From assembly GCA_023436395.1 (NCBI GenBank), contig JAEZJJ010000102.1:1-63498 (forward strand): DNA of 63,498 bases. Reading direction: 5' to 3'. This stretch comes from Bacillota bacterium. GTDB lineage: Bacteria > Bacillota > Clostridia > Lachnospirales > Cellulosilyticaceae. The notes beneath the pieces are model-generated. The model did no database searches and was not told where the DNA came from. It saw nothing but the letters and a program-made list of their open reading frames with translations. This document shows positions 18,956 through 28,562 of the stretch, one piece after another (position 1 is the first letter of the stretch; each line of letters begins with the position of its first letter). Position numbers and translations under genes: made by a program.

Positions 18956-20686
18956 TTATTTAAATAGAGTATTGTATTTAGTAGAAAAGCTATCAATATC
19001 AACATCGGAGCTAGATTCAAAATTTATAATATAGTCATATAATTCATTTCTCTTGAAACTATTAGATGTTAAGTTGGAAAAACTAGGATTTGAAGATATA
19101 ATTTGGTTGAATAGAGTAAGATAATCTTTAATACATTCACCAATATGAGTGTCTAATTTAGAGTCGTCTACATGTAAATTAGTAAAGTCCGTAGCATCCT
19201 TACCATTCAATATATAAATCATATATGCAACAAAATGCCACTTGCCATAATTTAAAGCAGCTTGCTCTAAAGTTGGATGAGTAGTATTCTTTTTAGCGTA
19301 GTTAGAATAATATTTTTCTAATTTTATTGCTAGGTTAACAGGAGAATAATATTTTTTTAACAAGATAAAAGGATCAGTATTTTGCTCTGATATAATGTCT
19401 GGTTTAAAGATATTAGTATCACTAAATGAAGGAACATCATCTTCATAAGTAGGCTTTAATAGTGTTCTTGCACCTTGAGACATTGCCCTACCTGGTTGTT
19501 GAGCTAAATAGGCTTTTGTTACTCTAGCAAATTGTACTAAATTATATTCATTAACATTTAAGGATTCTTCACCACGTTTTATCAGTCTAAAAAAATCAAA
19601 ATCATCTCTGTGAGATTGATTGAGTCTATTAATACAATAGACAAAAGGTATTGTAAAAGCAATATCCTCAACTTTAATAGGTTTTTGTCTATTTAAAGAA
19701 ATACTAATTTTATCAATTTCAGCATCATCTGTTGAAGAATTTTCCTGATTAACTTTTATTATACGAAGCATTACCTCTGCCTTAGATTGAGCAGCAATAG
19801 TTGTAGTTGTATTTGGATTTGAGTAAAAGAAATCTGCAGCAGCAGAAATAGTTTGTGCACCATTTATTACATATAATACTTTTGTATTCCCGTAACGAAG
19901 ATGAAGTGAATTACTTTTGTTTAGCTTAAAGTCTGAGTCTTTTAAGACCATAGTAATACCATTATTTAAATACCAAAATTCTTGAGGATTATTTTCAAGT
20001 GTTTTTTTAATTTCGTATTGAACTTGTAGTTCATCATCGAGCCCATATCTTACATTTTTATCAAATAATTCATTACCTAAGATATTGTAAATTTCTACAA
20101 TATCAAATAAGTTTGCTGAGAATACATGTCCACTAAAAGAAGCAGATTCGGAAAGAGGAGAGTTAGTGATTTCTAAGGAACGAATACGACTTTTTATTCT
20201 TATTTCAAAATCATGTTGTTCCTGATTACTAATAAATATTGTTTTGTACTCAATATCTGACATTTTGAGGGGAGTGCTATTAAGAGTTGATTGCAATTGT
20301 AACAAAATCTTTTTTTTGAATCCATTAGTGTTAATCTTAGAATCAATAGTTAACTTAGTAGATAATTGATTAACTATAAATATAAAGTTAAAATTTTTGT
20401 AATTAGTATCTTGAGAAAATGATGTAGAATTTAATGCATCAACTAAGAAGTTTTCTAGGGTAATTACGTTATTATCTATGTTTGAGTCATAAATGAACAT
20501 ACAATACTCTTCGCTATAATCTAAATGTAAAGATTGAGTATCAATAAAGTTTTTTTGGGTATCTATTAATTGATGTACCTGTAACTGTAACTCGGTTTCT
20601 GTTTCATTACTTATATCAATATACTTATTTGATAGAATATCGTTAATTACCTCTGAGAATTTTGAATATAAATTTGTTAGTGGCAT
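18956..20686 (-). CDS. AIPR-family abortive infection protein
   Basis: A 576-residue AIPR-type protein. The family signature is visible: NVRYGLDD near residue 212, FWYLNNGIT near 235-243 and VINGAQTISAA near 270-280. AIPR proteins are known from abortive phage resistance and often sit beside restriction or modification genes; their biochemistry is poorly settled. The gene starts 23 bases after the stop of the original FRG gene, so the two were one transcript. The IS66 insertion upstream at 20983 now separates it from the FRG 5' part and the dnd operon and may have altered its expression. The start has only a weak ribosome binding site. Confidence 0.8.
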   Translation of the reverse strand: MPLTNLYSKFSEVINDILSNKYIDISNETETELQLQVHQLIDTQKNFIDTQSLHLDYSEEYCMFIYDSNIDNNVITLENFLVDALNSTSFSQDTNYKNFNFIFIVNQLSTKLTIDSKINTNGFKKKILLQLQSTLNSTPLKMSDIEYKTIFISNQEQHDFEIRIKSRIRSLEITNSPLSESASFSGHVFSANLFDIVEIYNILGNELFDKNVRYGLDDELQVQYEIKKTLENNPQEFWYLNNGITMVLKDSDFKLNKSNSLHLRYGNTKVLYVINGAQTISAAADFFYSNPNTTTTIAAQSKAEVMLRIIKVNQENSSTDDAEIDKISISLNRQKPIKVEDIAFTIPFVYCINRLNQSHRDDFDFFRLIKRGEESLNVNEYNLVQFARVTKAYLAQQPGRAMSQGARTLLKPTYEDDVPSFSDTNIFKPDIISEQNTDPFILLKKYYSPVNLAIKLEKYYSNYAKKNTTHPTLEQAALNYGKWHFVAYMIYILNGKDATDFTNLHVDDSKLDTHIGECIKDYLTLFNQIISSNPSFSNLTSNSFKRNELYDYIINFESSSDVDIDSFSTKYNTLFK

Positions 20687-20709
20687 GTTACACTCGCTTT
20701 CTATAATAT

Positions 20710-20974
20710 TTAAAGAGTAAATTCATCAAGAGAAATATATACATCTCTTTGAGCTAGATAAATATTTACATTGCTTAAAAAGTCTTCAATTAATTTATTG
20801 TATTTATCACATAAAGCAGAGCAATCTTCTGTATTTAATTCTTCTATACCTATTTTATAACTATGTAGTAACTCTTCTGCTTCTAGAATAAGATTAATAA
20901 GTTGCACGGTATTTACATCTAAATCCAATGAATTTTTGATTATTAGATTTTTAGCATAATCTAATTCTAACTTT
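20710..20974 (-). pseudogene. C-terminal fragment of the IS-split FRG gene
   Basis: This stretch is in frame with the FRG-domain gene at 22660-23447 once the IS element and one 8-bp target copy are removed. The rejoined frame reads through without a stop and gives a protein of about 350 residues. The fragment encodes a helical, acidic tail of about 88 residues. A TTG at 20926-20928 could in principle start a 72-residue peptide, but no good ribosome binding site supports it. Confidence 0.8.
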
Positions 20975-20982
20975 AAATTATT
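20975..20982. repeat. Left 8-bp target site duplication of the IS
   Basis: The sequence AAATTATT directly abuts the left inverted repeat and is identical to 22660-22667 after the right end. Eight bases is the duplication length expected for the IS66 family. Confidence 0.9.
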
Positions 20983-22659
20983 GTAACTGTTCAGTCATAG
21001 GCTGAACAAATTTCTCTTTCGATGTGGATAAGATGTTTTTTCGTTTGTTTTATAAGCTATATTTCCACATTTAAATTTAGTTATCAACTGGTATTTTACC
21101 TCTTTGAAAAGGTATACTTTAAGTATATTATTTCGAAAGGTTGTGTGCAGCTTGAGTAATGAAATTACACCTAGTTTTATGCAAATATTATTGGATAAAA
21201 TAGATCATTTAACAACATTATCTATTAATCAGACTCATATTATTTCTGAACAAACTGCCACAATCAACAAGCTTACTGAAACTATTCAAAAGCAGCAACA
21301 AGAGATTTATGAACTTAAAGAAAAACTGAATAAGAATAGTAAAAATAGCTCTAAACCACCTTCAAGTGATGGTTTAAATAAGCCACAGCCTAAAAGTCTT
21401 CGTAAATCATCCGACAAAAAACAGGGTGCTCAAAAGGGGCATAAAGGCTCGGGTTTTGTAATTACACAGGAACCTGATAAGGTAATCAATCATACACCTG
21501 ATGTCTGTAAAAACTGTGCTTTTTGGGGTAAATGTTCTACGCAATGTACTGTTTCAGATAAAAGATATGAAGTGGATATTGTCATAGATACGAAAGTCAT
21601 CTTGCACCAAGTACAGATATTCAAATGCCCTTGTCGTAATAATAAAGAGCTTAGAGGGAGTTTTCCAGAACATATCAAATCCACTATGCAATATGGGCAG
21701 AATTTACAAGCTTTAACTGTAGCACTTAATACGATTGGCATGGTAAGTATTAACCGAACACATGAAATTTTAAGTGACTTATTTTGCATACCTATCAGTA
21801 CAGGAACCATTCATAAAATGGTGACGGAATGTGCCCAAAAGATAACACCTGTTGTTAAAATGATTAAAGAGAAGGTTATTGCATCAGCCCTTGTTCATTT
21901 TGATGAAACAGGAACACGTGTAGAAAATAAAACACGTTGGGTACATAATGCTTCAAACGCTAAATACACGTATCTTTCAGTAGAGGATAGACGGGGCTAT
22001 GAAGGCATGGAATCGAGTGGAATCCTTCCACAATATCGAGGCATAGCCGTTCACGATTGTTGGGCCTCCTATTGGAAATATAACTTAGTCACGCATGCAG
22101 TATGTTGTGCGCACCTTTTAAGAGAACTTACAGGTGTTATAGAAAATCATCCTGTTCAATTATGGGCGCAAGAGATGATTGATCTACTGCTGGAGATGAA
22201 AGAACAAAGAGATAAAGCTGTATTTATGAGGAAAGAGGGATTAAGCTATTATTATACACATGGCTTTCATAAAAAATATCAAATCATTATTGAGAAAGCT
22301 AGAATACTGAATCCTATTCCAGAAAAGGAACTAGGTAAAAGAGGCAGACAAGGAAAAGGAAAAATCCGTGCACTTATTGAAAGACTCTTTGACTACGAGG
22401 CATCAGTCTGTCTATTTACAAAAAATTTCTCAGTACCTTTTGATAACAATCAAGCTGAAAGAGATGTTAGGATGATAAAAGTCAAAACCAAAGTTGCTGG
22501 TTGTTTTAGAACACAAGAAGGCGCTCAAAACTTTATGACTATTATGTCCTATGTTGGCACAGCTAAAAAACATAATATCAGTCCAATGAAAGCTTTAAGA
22601 AAAGCACTTGTTAATGAAGGTGATTTTATATTCGCTTAGCTTGCCGACTGAACAGTTAC
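20983..22659 (+). mobile_element. Complete IS66-family insertion sequence
   Basis: The element is 1677 bases long. Its ends are matching inverted repeats: GTAACTGTTCAGTC at the left and GACTGAACAGTTAC at the right. It is flanked by an 8-bp direct duplication and carries a single transposase gene without tnpA/tnpB accessory genes, as in the ISBst12-type subgroup of IS66. It inserted into the FRG-domain gene; the intact ends, exact duplication and full-length transposase indicate a recent, possibly still active copy. Confidence 0.92.
21152..22639 (+). CDS. IS66-family transposase
   Basis: The transposase of the surrounding insertion sequence. An N-terminal coiled coil is followed by the KNSKNSSKPPSSDG motif near residue 70, a Cys-rich zinc-binding segment (C-x2-C-x4-GKC), and a DDE core: HFDETGTR, VHDCWASYW and NNQAERDVRM with the VAGCFR continuation. 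The start is uncertain. TTG 21152 has GAAAGG upstream at a plausible distance; the frame stays open to 21104. The protein is about 495 residues and appears intact. Confidence 0.9.
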   Translation: MSNEITPSFMQILLDKIDHLTTLSINQTHIISEQTATINKLTETIQKQQQEIYELKEKLNKNSKNSSKPPSSDGLNKPQPKSLRKSSDKKQGAQKGHKGSGFVITQEPDKVINHTPDVCKNCAFWGKCSTQCTVSDKRYEVDIVIDTKVILHQVQIFKCPCRNNKELRGSFPEHIKSTMQYGQNLQALTVALNTIGMVSINRTHEILSDLFCIPISTGTIHKMVTECAQKITPVVKMIKEKVIASALVHFDETGTRVENKTRWVHNASNAKYTYLSVEDRRGYEGMESSGILPQYRGIAVHDCWASYWKYNLVTHAVCCAHLLRELTGVIENHPVQLWAQEMIDLLLEMKEQRDKAVFMRKEGLSYYYTHGFHKKYQIIIEKARILNPIPEKELGKRGRQGKGKIRALIERLFDYEASVCLFTKNFSVPFDNNQAERDVRMIKVKTKVAGCFRTQEGAQNFMTIMSYVGTAKKHNISPMKALRKALVNEGDFIFA

Positions 22660-23447
22660 AAATTATTTAGAATTAAATTTAATTCATTCTCTAAATTAAA
22701 TTCAGAGTTATCTATATTATAGCTTTTATTGGAGATGTCTGTTACTAAATTAGTAGGTTCAGGATAAATAAAACCAGTATGTAAGCCAAATAGGGTTTTT
22801 AATTCTCTTCTAAGTAGTTTTTTGCTGGTAGAAGGAATTAGGATTTTCCTATACCTTGCATTTGAAATAGGGCATACATCATCTCCTTGAAAAAGAATTA
22901 GTGCACCTTGTTGAGCAACTATTCTGTTATTTAGTTTGATATGATCTATTAGTTTATGATTTTTTTGGAAAATAGTATGGGCTATAAGCCAACTATCTTT
23001 ACGATTAATAATGGAGTTATAGTTAGTATTTATATTTTTACCTGAGGGACAAAATAGTTTATCAAATGAGTAAATATATACCATACCATCTTTACCATCT
23101 TCATCATCCTCTGACTTATTAGGTGAAGGAGTTGTAGCAAAGTATAATGCGATTAGACTATTATAGGTTACATCTAATAGCCTACTTGGAAATCCTCCGT
23201 GTTGTGCATCAATAGCTTTTTCTAAATAACTTGTACCATCAGTGAGCTTATTTGCTGTCATTTCATCAAAAAGATTTTTTTCAAAAAAGGGATTCTTTTT
23301 TAAGATATCTTTTCTAAATATATTAGGTTGACAAGGAGTAGGAAAAATATTAACTTCTCCTCTGTATACAATAGTAGTATTCTCGCCATAAGTACTGATG
23401 ATAGTAGAGACCTCCAGTATATAGTCTGAGACATTAGTAATAGACAT
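22656..23447 (-). pseudogene. FRG-domain protein, truncated by IS66
   Basis: The N-terminal three quarters of an FRG-domain protein. Visible family residues are YRGE at 28-31, QHGGFPSRLLDVT at 82-94 and ALYFA at 100-104, the conserved core of this ADP-ribosyltransferase-like fold. The present stop codon is supplied by the IS inverted repeat, so the last residue and the stop are foreign. The original gene continued into 20974-20710 and was about 350 residues. It may still give a 263-residue product with the full FRG core. It lies 180 bases downstream of dndA and originally preceded the AIPR gene by 23 bases. FRG proteins are frequent in defence loci; a toxic effector role is inference. Confidence 0.85.
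22660..22667. repeat. Right 8-bp target site duplication of the IS
   Basis: AAATTATT follows the right inverted repeat and is identical to 20975-20982. Confidence 0.9.
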
Positions 23448-23627
23448 AATAAATCTCCATTCGTAAAATAAATTATATAGTTTAATTATATAATTTATTA
23501 ATCTTATTTTAAATAGAAAAAAATAAAAATTAATAATATTTTGAAAAATTTAAATATTAAATAAAAGGTATGTAATAAAAATTACACACCTAAATTACAA
23601 AAGGTTAGAGAATATGCTATTAAACAA

Positions 23628-24767
23628 CTATAGGTAAAATAAATGAAGATAATCTTGTAGCAGGTGTATAAGTAGGTTTGCTTGGTTAGTGAGAGAAACT
23701 GTAAATGAAATTCGCAAGACTTGGGTTGTATAGGTATCATATCCCATAGCTTTTAACACATGAGAGGGTTCATTAATTGCACAGGCTGATCCTGTAGATA
23801 ATGAAACTTTATCACAATAATTTGATAAGAACATCTCATTATTAATCCCTTCAACAGCAAAGGAAAGTATTCCGGGAACTTTATGCTTCAAATCACCAAA
23901 GAACTTCACTTGTTCAGGAAAAGCACCATTTAATGCATCAATAAATTCAAGTTCTAGTGCTTTTAAAGCACTAGGCGTAGAGAAAATATGATCCTTAGCA
24001 AGCTCACAGGCTTTAGCAAGTCCGGCAATATTATGCATAGACTGTGTACCAGAGCGTAATTTGAACTCTTGGTCACCACCATGAAGTAATGGTGTTAATT
24101 TATGACGTACACCATAATCATTATTTCCTACATATAACGCCCCTACACCTTTAGGTCCGTGGATTTTATGACTTGAAAAAGTAAGAAAATCTACATTTTT
24201 ATAATCAGTACTTAAATTAATATCCACTTTCCCCACAGCTTGTGTAGCATCTGTGTGGAATAAAACGTTATTTTCTTTGCAAATTGTGGATAGAACTTCA
24301 ATATTATTTAAACTACCCACCTCATTATTGGCAAAAAAGATGCTAACTAAGTTAGTATCTTTTTTTATGGAAGCTACTAAGTCATCAGGATTAATCGTAC
24401 ACTTTTCTGAGACGGGTAAATAAGTAACCTCAGCACCTAAGGATTCTAGAAATTTCATAGTTTCTAATACAGATTTATGTTCTGCATTAGTAGTAATAAA
24501 ATGTCTTTTTTCTGGATAAGCATAGAAGCAGCCCATGATCACATGGTTATTGCCTTCTGTTGCACCTGCATTAAAGATAATATTAGAGGGATCACAGCTA
24601 AATAGATTAGCTGTGGTTTCTCTATATTTTTTTAAGCGCGTTTGGGCAGATAGTGCTTCTGGATAAAATTTTGAAGAAGGATTGCCATAGTGTTGTAATT
24701 CTTCTACCATTGCATCAATAACTTCTGGAGCAACAGGTGTTGTTGATGCGTTATCAAGATAAATCAT
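23628..24767 (-). CDS. dndA: DndA cysteine desulfurase
   Basis: A class V PLP-dependent cysteine desulfurase (379 residues) that provides persulfide sulfur for phosphorothioation and can build the DndC iron-sulfur cluster. The PLP lysine lies in SSHKIHGPKG (Lys 201) with HTDATQAVG upstream at about 171-179, and the catalytic cysteine is in STGSACA (Cys 329). It overlaps dndE by one base at the end of the dndBCDE run, so it is the dedicated DndA of this system rather than a general IscS/NifS. The C-terminus is of normal length. Confidence 0.92.
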   Translation of the reverse strand: MIYLDNASTTPVAPEVIDAMVEELQHYGNPSSKFYPEALSAQTRLKKYRETTANLFSCDPSNIIFNAGATEGNNHVIMGCFYAYPEKRHFITTNAEHKSVLETMKFLESLGAEVTYLPVSEKCTINPDDLVASIKKDTNLVSIFFANNEVGSLNNIEVLSTICKENNVLFHTDATQAVGKVDINLSTDYKNVDFLTFSSHKIHGPKGVGALYVGNNDYGVRHKLTPLLHGGDQEFKLRSGTQSMHNIAGLAKACELAKDHIFSTPSALKALELEFIDALNGAFPEQVKFFGDLKHKVPGILSFAVEGINNEMFLSNYCDKVSLSTGSACAINEPSHVLKAMGYDTYTTQVLRISFTVSLTNQANLLIHLLQDYLHLFYL

Positions 24768-25156
24768 TAGATATGCCCCCCATCTTGCGTCCTGGCTAAA
24801 TTAATAAGAAATTTATCTTTATTACCTGTTAGATCATAATTATTTTTGAGTAATTCTACCCCTCGTTCAATATGTGCCTTGATATAAGTTGGAAAGTATT
24901 CTTCATCTGTTAATGGCTTTTTAGCATTTTGGATGATAATAGCTTTAAAGATACTATCATACCGACCTGTTAAAATCTGACGATTAAATTCTTGCCCAGT
25001 ACTATCTTTCACTTTATCTAGATCTACAGGAGTATCTTGTAGAACAGATAGGCTTATAGCATAACGACATAAGATATTGGGTGTGATATTCGTTTTACTG
25101 TGTAACTCAGTGAGGGTGCGTTGACACTTAGCTGAGGTTTTTAATCTAAAGATCAT
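24767..25156 (-). CDS. dndE: DndE phosphorothioation protein
   Basis: A 129-residue protein between dndD and dndA. DndE is known as a small tetrameric protein that binds nicked DNA in the phosphorothioation complex. The sequence is consistent: an N-terminal basic FRLKTSAK motif, then predominantly helical segments with a GREFNR-like TGQEFNRQIL element and a C-terminal ARTQDGG. It starts 12 bases after dndD and overlaps dndA by one base. Confidence 0.88.
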   Translation of the reverse strand: MIFRLKTSAKCQRTLTELHSKTNITPNILCRYAISLSVLQDTPVDLDKVKDSTGQEFNRQILTGRYDSIFKAIIIQNAKKPLTDEEYFPTYIKAHIERGVELLKNNYDLTGNKDKFLINLARTQDGGHI

Positions 25157-25168
25157 AGTTAATACTCC

Positions 25169-27109
25169 TTAATTTAATGGCATTCTGATATGAGAAACAT
25201 TTCTGTTGACTGAATCATAATCAATCTTATAGTAGCTACTAAGCATTGGTTTCAGTAACTCAAAATATTGTTCATCAATTTCTGTGTCAGTTGCTAAGAT
25301 AATCACTTGTTCGCCACATTCCTTAATGAAAGAATTTACAATATGGGTTTTATGCATATGGTCAAGACGTCCTAGTAATGTATCAAATACTAATGGCACT
25401 TTATATTTAGACATTGAGATAATGCCAAATAGAATAGATAAAATATAGATCTGTTTTTCGCCAGCAGATAGATTTTCTTTAGGAAGCTTGCCCCCTAAAG
25501 GATTAAATAACATAATCTCTCCAGTTTCTTCATCTACTCTAATTTCTTTAATAAAGTCATCTTTTCTAATAAGGGAATCAAACATTGTAGCAACTCTATT
25601 CTCAAATTCTTTTTGCTTATATATTTTAGTTTTTGTGCAATAAGCATTGAGTACCTGTTCTACTTTATCAATGACACTACCTAGGTTTTCTTCTTTGCGA
25701 ATGGTTTTAAGTTCTTGAGCTAATTTACGTAATTCCTCTTCTAGTTCATGCTTTCTTTTTTGAAGAGTAATAACATGTTCTTGCATAGTTTGTAGGTCTT
25801 GTTTAGCCATACCGATTTGATCACTAACAATAGAAATAGATTTCATGTATTCTTTTAACTCTTCGTTAGCAGATTCTTCAAGTGCTTTAGTTGCATTTCT
25901 GATAGAGGTATTAATATATTCGATTTGATCTGCACAGTTTTCGAAGTCTTTAAATGACCAATCTTTAATCAGTGACCATACCTGCTCAAGTTCAAATTCT
26001 TCTTTGTTAGTAAAGTCGTAAATCATTTCAGAAGTTGAGTTGGTATCAACAAATGTATTGATTTTAGAAATAAACAAATCAACTTGATCATGAGATAACT
26101 CTTGATTAAGGTAATTTATTAGTGATTTAGAATTTAAACATTCACTTAAAATTGAAAGATTTTTAGAAGAGTTTTCTTGCTTAACAACTTCTAAGATTTC
26201 TTTTATTTGTGGATTTAACATAATGAATGGAAGATATTCTAAAAGTTCTTTGTAGCGTACTTCATACTCAGATTTTTGGCGTTCAAAATCAGAAATTTGT
26301 TGTTTTAAATGTTGTTGCTCATGAGAGTTAAGTCCACCTAATGCTTCAAATTCTTCCTTAATTACATGAAAGTTATTGTTTAGAATATCTAGTTCTGTGG
26401 TTTTGTTTTTAATGTACTCAGCATAAGATGCAAGTTCTGAATTTACCTGTTCAAGTGCATCTTCAGCCTTGTTTTGTGCTAATTCATGTTCATTAAGTTC
26501 TTTGGTCACACTAATTTGAGAACGATATTGTTTAAGGTCCTTCTTTAAATTTAAAAAGAGATTGAGATTATAAACATGGTTAAGCATATCTGTTAAATCT
26601 TCCTTGAGCATAAACATATCATTAATCTTTTCACCGTCAAAAAAGAAGAGTTCAAGAAGTGTTTTAGGCACATTTCGATGAATATAGTCTAAGAGAATAG
26701 GAAAATCATCATTAGAAACTAATTGTTTATTCATATATAAAGAAGTAGTTTCTTTAAGTGTTTTCCCAGAAAGCTTCCATGCACGAGTAATTTTAAATTC
26801 TTTTAGTTCTCCTTCGTGGAACATATTAAAGTCAATGCCTATCTCAAAGTCAGTAGCTTCATCATGTAAAGCAAAGGCATTAAGATTTGCTTTAATATAA
26901 GAGAGATATTGATTATTTTCTGTGGTAGTAGAACCGAACATCTTAGGACCATAAATAGAAAACTTTACGATATTGAGAAGGGTTGTCTTACCAGAACCAT
27001 TTCGTCCACTTACTAAGATGACGTTCTTATCATCAGTTACGCTAAAGTCGTATTCATATTTACCATTGTAGATTCCAAAGTTATTAATATATATTTTATT
27101 CAGTCTCAT
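25169..27109 (-). CDS. dndD: DndD SMC-like ATPase
   Basis: A 646-residue SMC/Rad50-type ATPase that supplies energy for the phosphorothioate insertion step. Walker A is SGRNGSGKTT at 34-43, a long coiled coil spans roughly 190-500, and the C-terminal ATPase half has the ABC signature LSAGEKQ near 553 and Walker B PLVFDTLLGRLD near 575. It overlaps dndC by 14 bases. Length and architecture are normal for the family. Confidence 0.93.
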   Translation of the reverse strand: MRLNKIYINNFGIYNGKYEYDFSVTDDKNVILVSGRNGSGKTTLLNIVKFSIYGPKMFGSTTTENNQYLSYIKANLNAFALHDEATDFEIGIDFNMFHEGELKEFKITRAWKLSGKTLKETTSLYMNKQLVSNDDFPILLDYIHRNVPKTLLELFFFDGEKINDMFMLKEDLTDMLNHVYNLNLFLNLKKDLKQYRSQISVTKELNEHELAQNKAEDALEQVNSELASYAEYIKNKTTELDILNNNFHVIKEEFEALGGLNSHEQQHLKQQISDFERQKSEYEVRYKELLEYLPFIMLNPQIKEILEVVKQENSSKNLSILSECLNSKSLINYLNQELSHDQVDLFISKINTFVDTNSTSEMIYDFTNKEEFELEQVWSLIKDWSFKDFENCADQIEYINTSIRNATKALEESANEELKEYMKSISIVSDQIGMAKQDLQTMQEHVITLQKRKHELEEELRKLAQELKTIRKEENLGSVIDKVEQVLNAYCTKTKIYKQKEFENRVATMFDSLIRKDDFIKEIRVDEETGEIMLFNPLGGKLPKENLSAGEKQIYILSILFGIISMSKYKVPLVFDTLLGRLDHMHKTHIVNSFIKECGEQVIILATDTEIDEQYFELLKPMLSSYYKIDYDSVNRNVSHIRMPLN

Positions 27110-28562
27110 CTTGATTTTCGTCTCCCATTAGTTCTTGTAAGATTTCTTCGTGAACCCAGTCTTGACGAAGAATAGAATCGATATCTTTCATAAGCCCTTT
27201 ACGTAGTTTAATGTCTAAGAATTTATCTTCTACTTGTAAGAGCTTTTTGATGACATTAGAAGGTAGATCGTGTTCCTCACAAAGAGATTCCAGTAGATGG
27301 AGTTCATCACTGCGAATTAGAGGTTCTTGTAAGTTTGGAACAGGTAGATCTTGGCCAGTTACTTCTTTATAGATTCGAGGGAGAGAATCTTCCCAATCTC
27401 CATCTTTTACCCAGTGCTCACGAATAAGACGAAGTTCAGCAGGTTGAATAAGATGTACATATTCCTGTTTAGGTAAATCAAAAACAGAAGCAGGGCGATC
27501 CACAAGCATTTTATTATAGTCGATTTCTGTTTGTAAGAGTTCTCTAAGCATTTCTTGGCGTCCCCAAAGATTAAAAGGACCTAATCCTTGTTTTTTTTTA
27601 TTATCAGAGGTATTTAAGAAGTACATAGACCCATTCATACGCCAACGTTGACGATACTTTTCATTTTCACGGATGCTATATAGCCAGTTGCGATATTTGA
27701 GAAGTGGTTGGAGTTCTTCGTAACCATTTTGAATAAACCCTGTAAGAGATTTATCTTGAGTAACCACTGTGCAAATCCAACATCCAAAACGAGATTGACC
27801 ACAACTAGGCGCATCCACATCACGTTGGATAGGGCATTCAGATTCATCACTAGCATCTCTATATAGGCTTAAAAGTGCCTTGTTATCACCATTCCAAGGA
27901 TTTGAAATTTGTGGGTGGTTAAGATAAGTCCAGATGTCAGATAAAGAAAAGTCTTCAATAGGTGCATAAACATAGGCTTTAGGATTGCTAGTATGCATTT
28001 TGAGTATCTTACCTTCAATGGTTTTAGCATCAATACTTTGTTGTCTAGATTGACTTTCTGCACGACGCACACCAAGAACAACAACAACTTCATCATGTTT
28101 AGTGGTTTGTTCATCAATAAAGGCATCAATAGGATTGATTTTAAGACGAGCAGTACACCATCTAAATTTTTGACGTGGACTAGGATAACCCTTACCAATT
28201 AATAAAGTCCAGAAGGTATCAACTTCCTTTGGCGTAACTAAGTGACTTGAAATGATATCTTCTAGTTCATCATGTTTAGCTGCTTTATTAATACTATTAA
28301 GATTATTAAGAAGGTAGTTAAGGATTAAAGGATTTTCAACCATTGTATCTGATGAAACAACATAGATTTTCTTTATACGTTGCTCTTTAGGAAGTTCCTT
28401 AATGGCGTTATAGACAAGTTGTAAGGTGGCTGTTGAGTCTTTACCACCACTATATCCTAGAATCCATGGACGCTGATCGTTTAGATAAACTTTTTGAATT
28501 TCTTCCTTTTTATTTTGCAATACCGCTTTAATACCAAATTGTTTAATTAGGCCATCATTCAT
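27096..28562 (-). CDS. dndC: DndC PAPS reductase-like protein
   Basis: The catalytic sulfur-transfer ATPase of DNA phosphorothioation, 488 residues. The PP-loop SGGKDST is at 38-44. Four cysteines near 243, 254, 261 and 264, the last two in SRFGCWICTVV, form the expected 4Fe-4S site. ATG 28562 is preferred to an upstream in-frame ATG at 28589 because GGAGG stands just ahead of it. It overlaps dndB by 8 bases and dndD by 14 bases, so the operon is tightly coupled. Confidence 0.94.
   Translation of the reverse strand: MNDGLIKQFGIKAVLQNKKEEIQKVYLNDQRPWILGYSGGKDSTATLQLVYNAIKELPKEQRIKKIYVVSSDTMVENPLILNYLLNNLNSINKAAKHDELEDIISSHLVTPKEVDTFWTLLIGKGYPSPRQKFRWCTARLKINPIDAFIDEQTTKHDEVVVVLGVRRAESQSRQQSIDAKTIEGKILKMHTSNPKAYVYAPIEDFSLSDIWTYLNHPQISNPWNGDNKALLSLYRDASDESECPIQRDVDAPSCGQSRFGCWICTVVTQDKSLTGFIQNGYEELQPLLKYRNWLYSIRENEKYRQRWRMNGSMYFLNTSDNKKKQGLGPFNLWGRQEMLRELLQTEIDYNKMLVDRPASVFDLPKQEYVHLIQPAELRLIREHWVKDGDWEDSLPRIYKEVTGQDLPVPNLQEPLIRSDELHLLESLCEEHDLPSNVIKKLLQVEDKFLDIKLRKGLMKDIDSILRQDWVHEEILQELMGDENQDETE

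Noticed and set aside
27869..28198. 109-residue frame on the dndC strand
   Set aside because: It lies wholly inside dndC in another frame, lacks a ribosome binding site and has a composition typical of a frame shadow.
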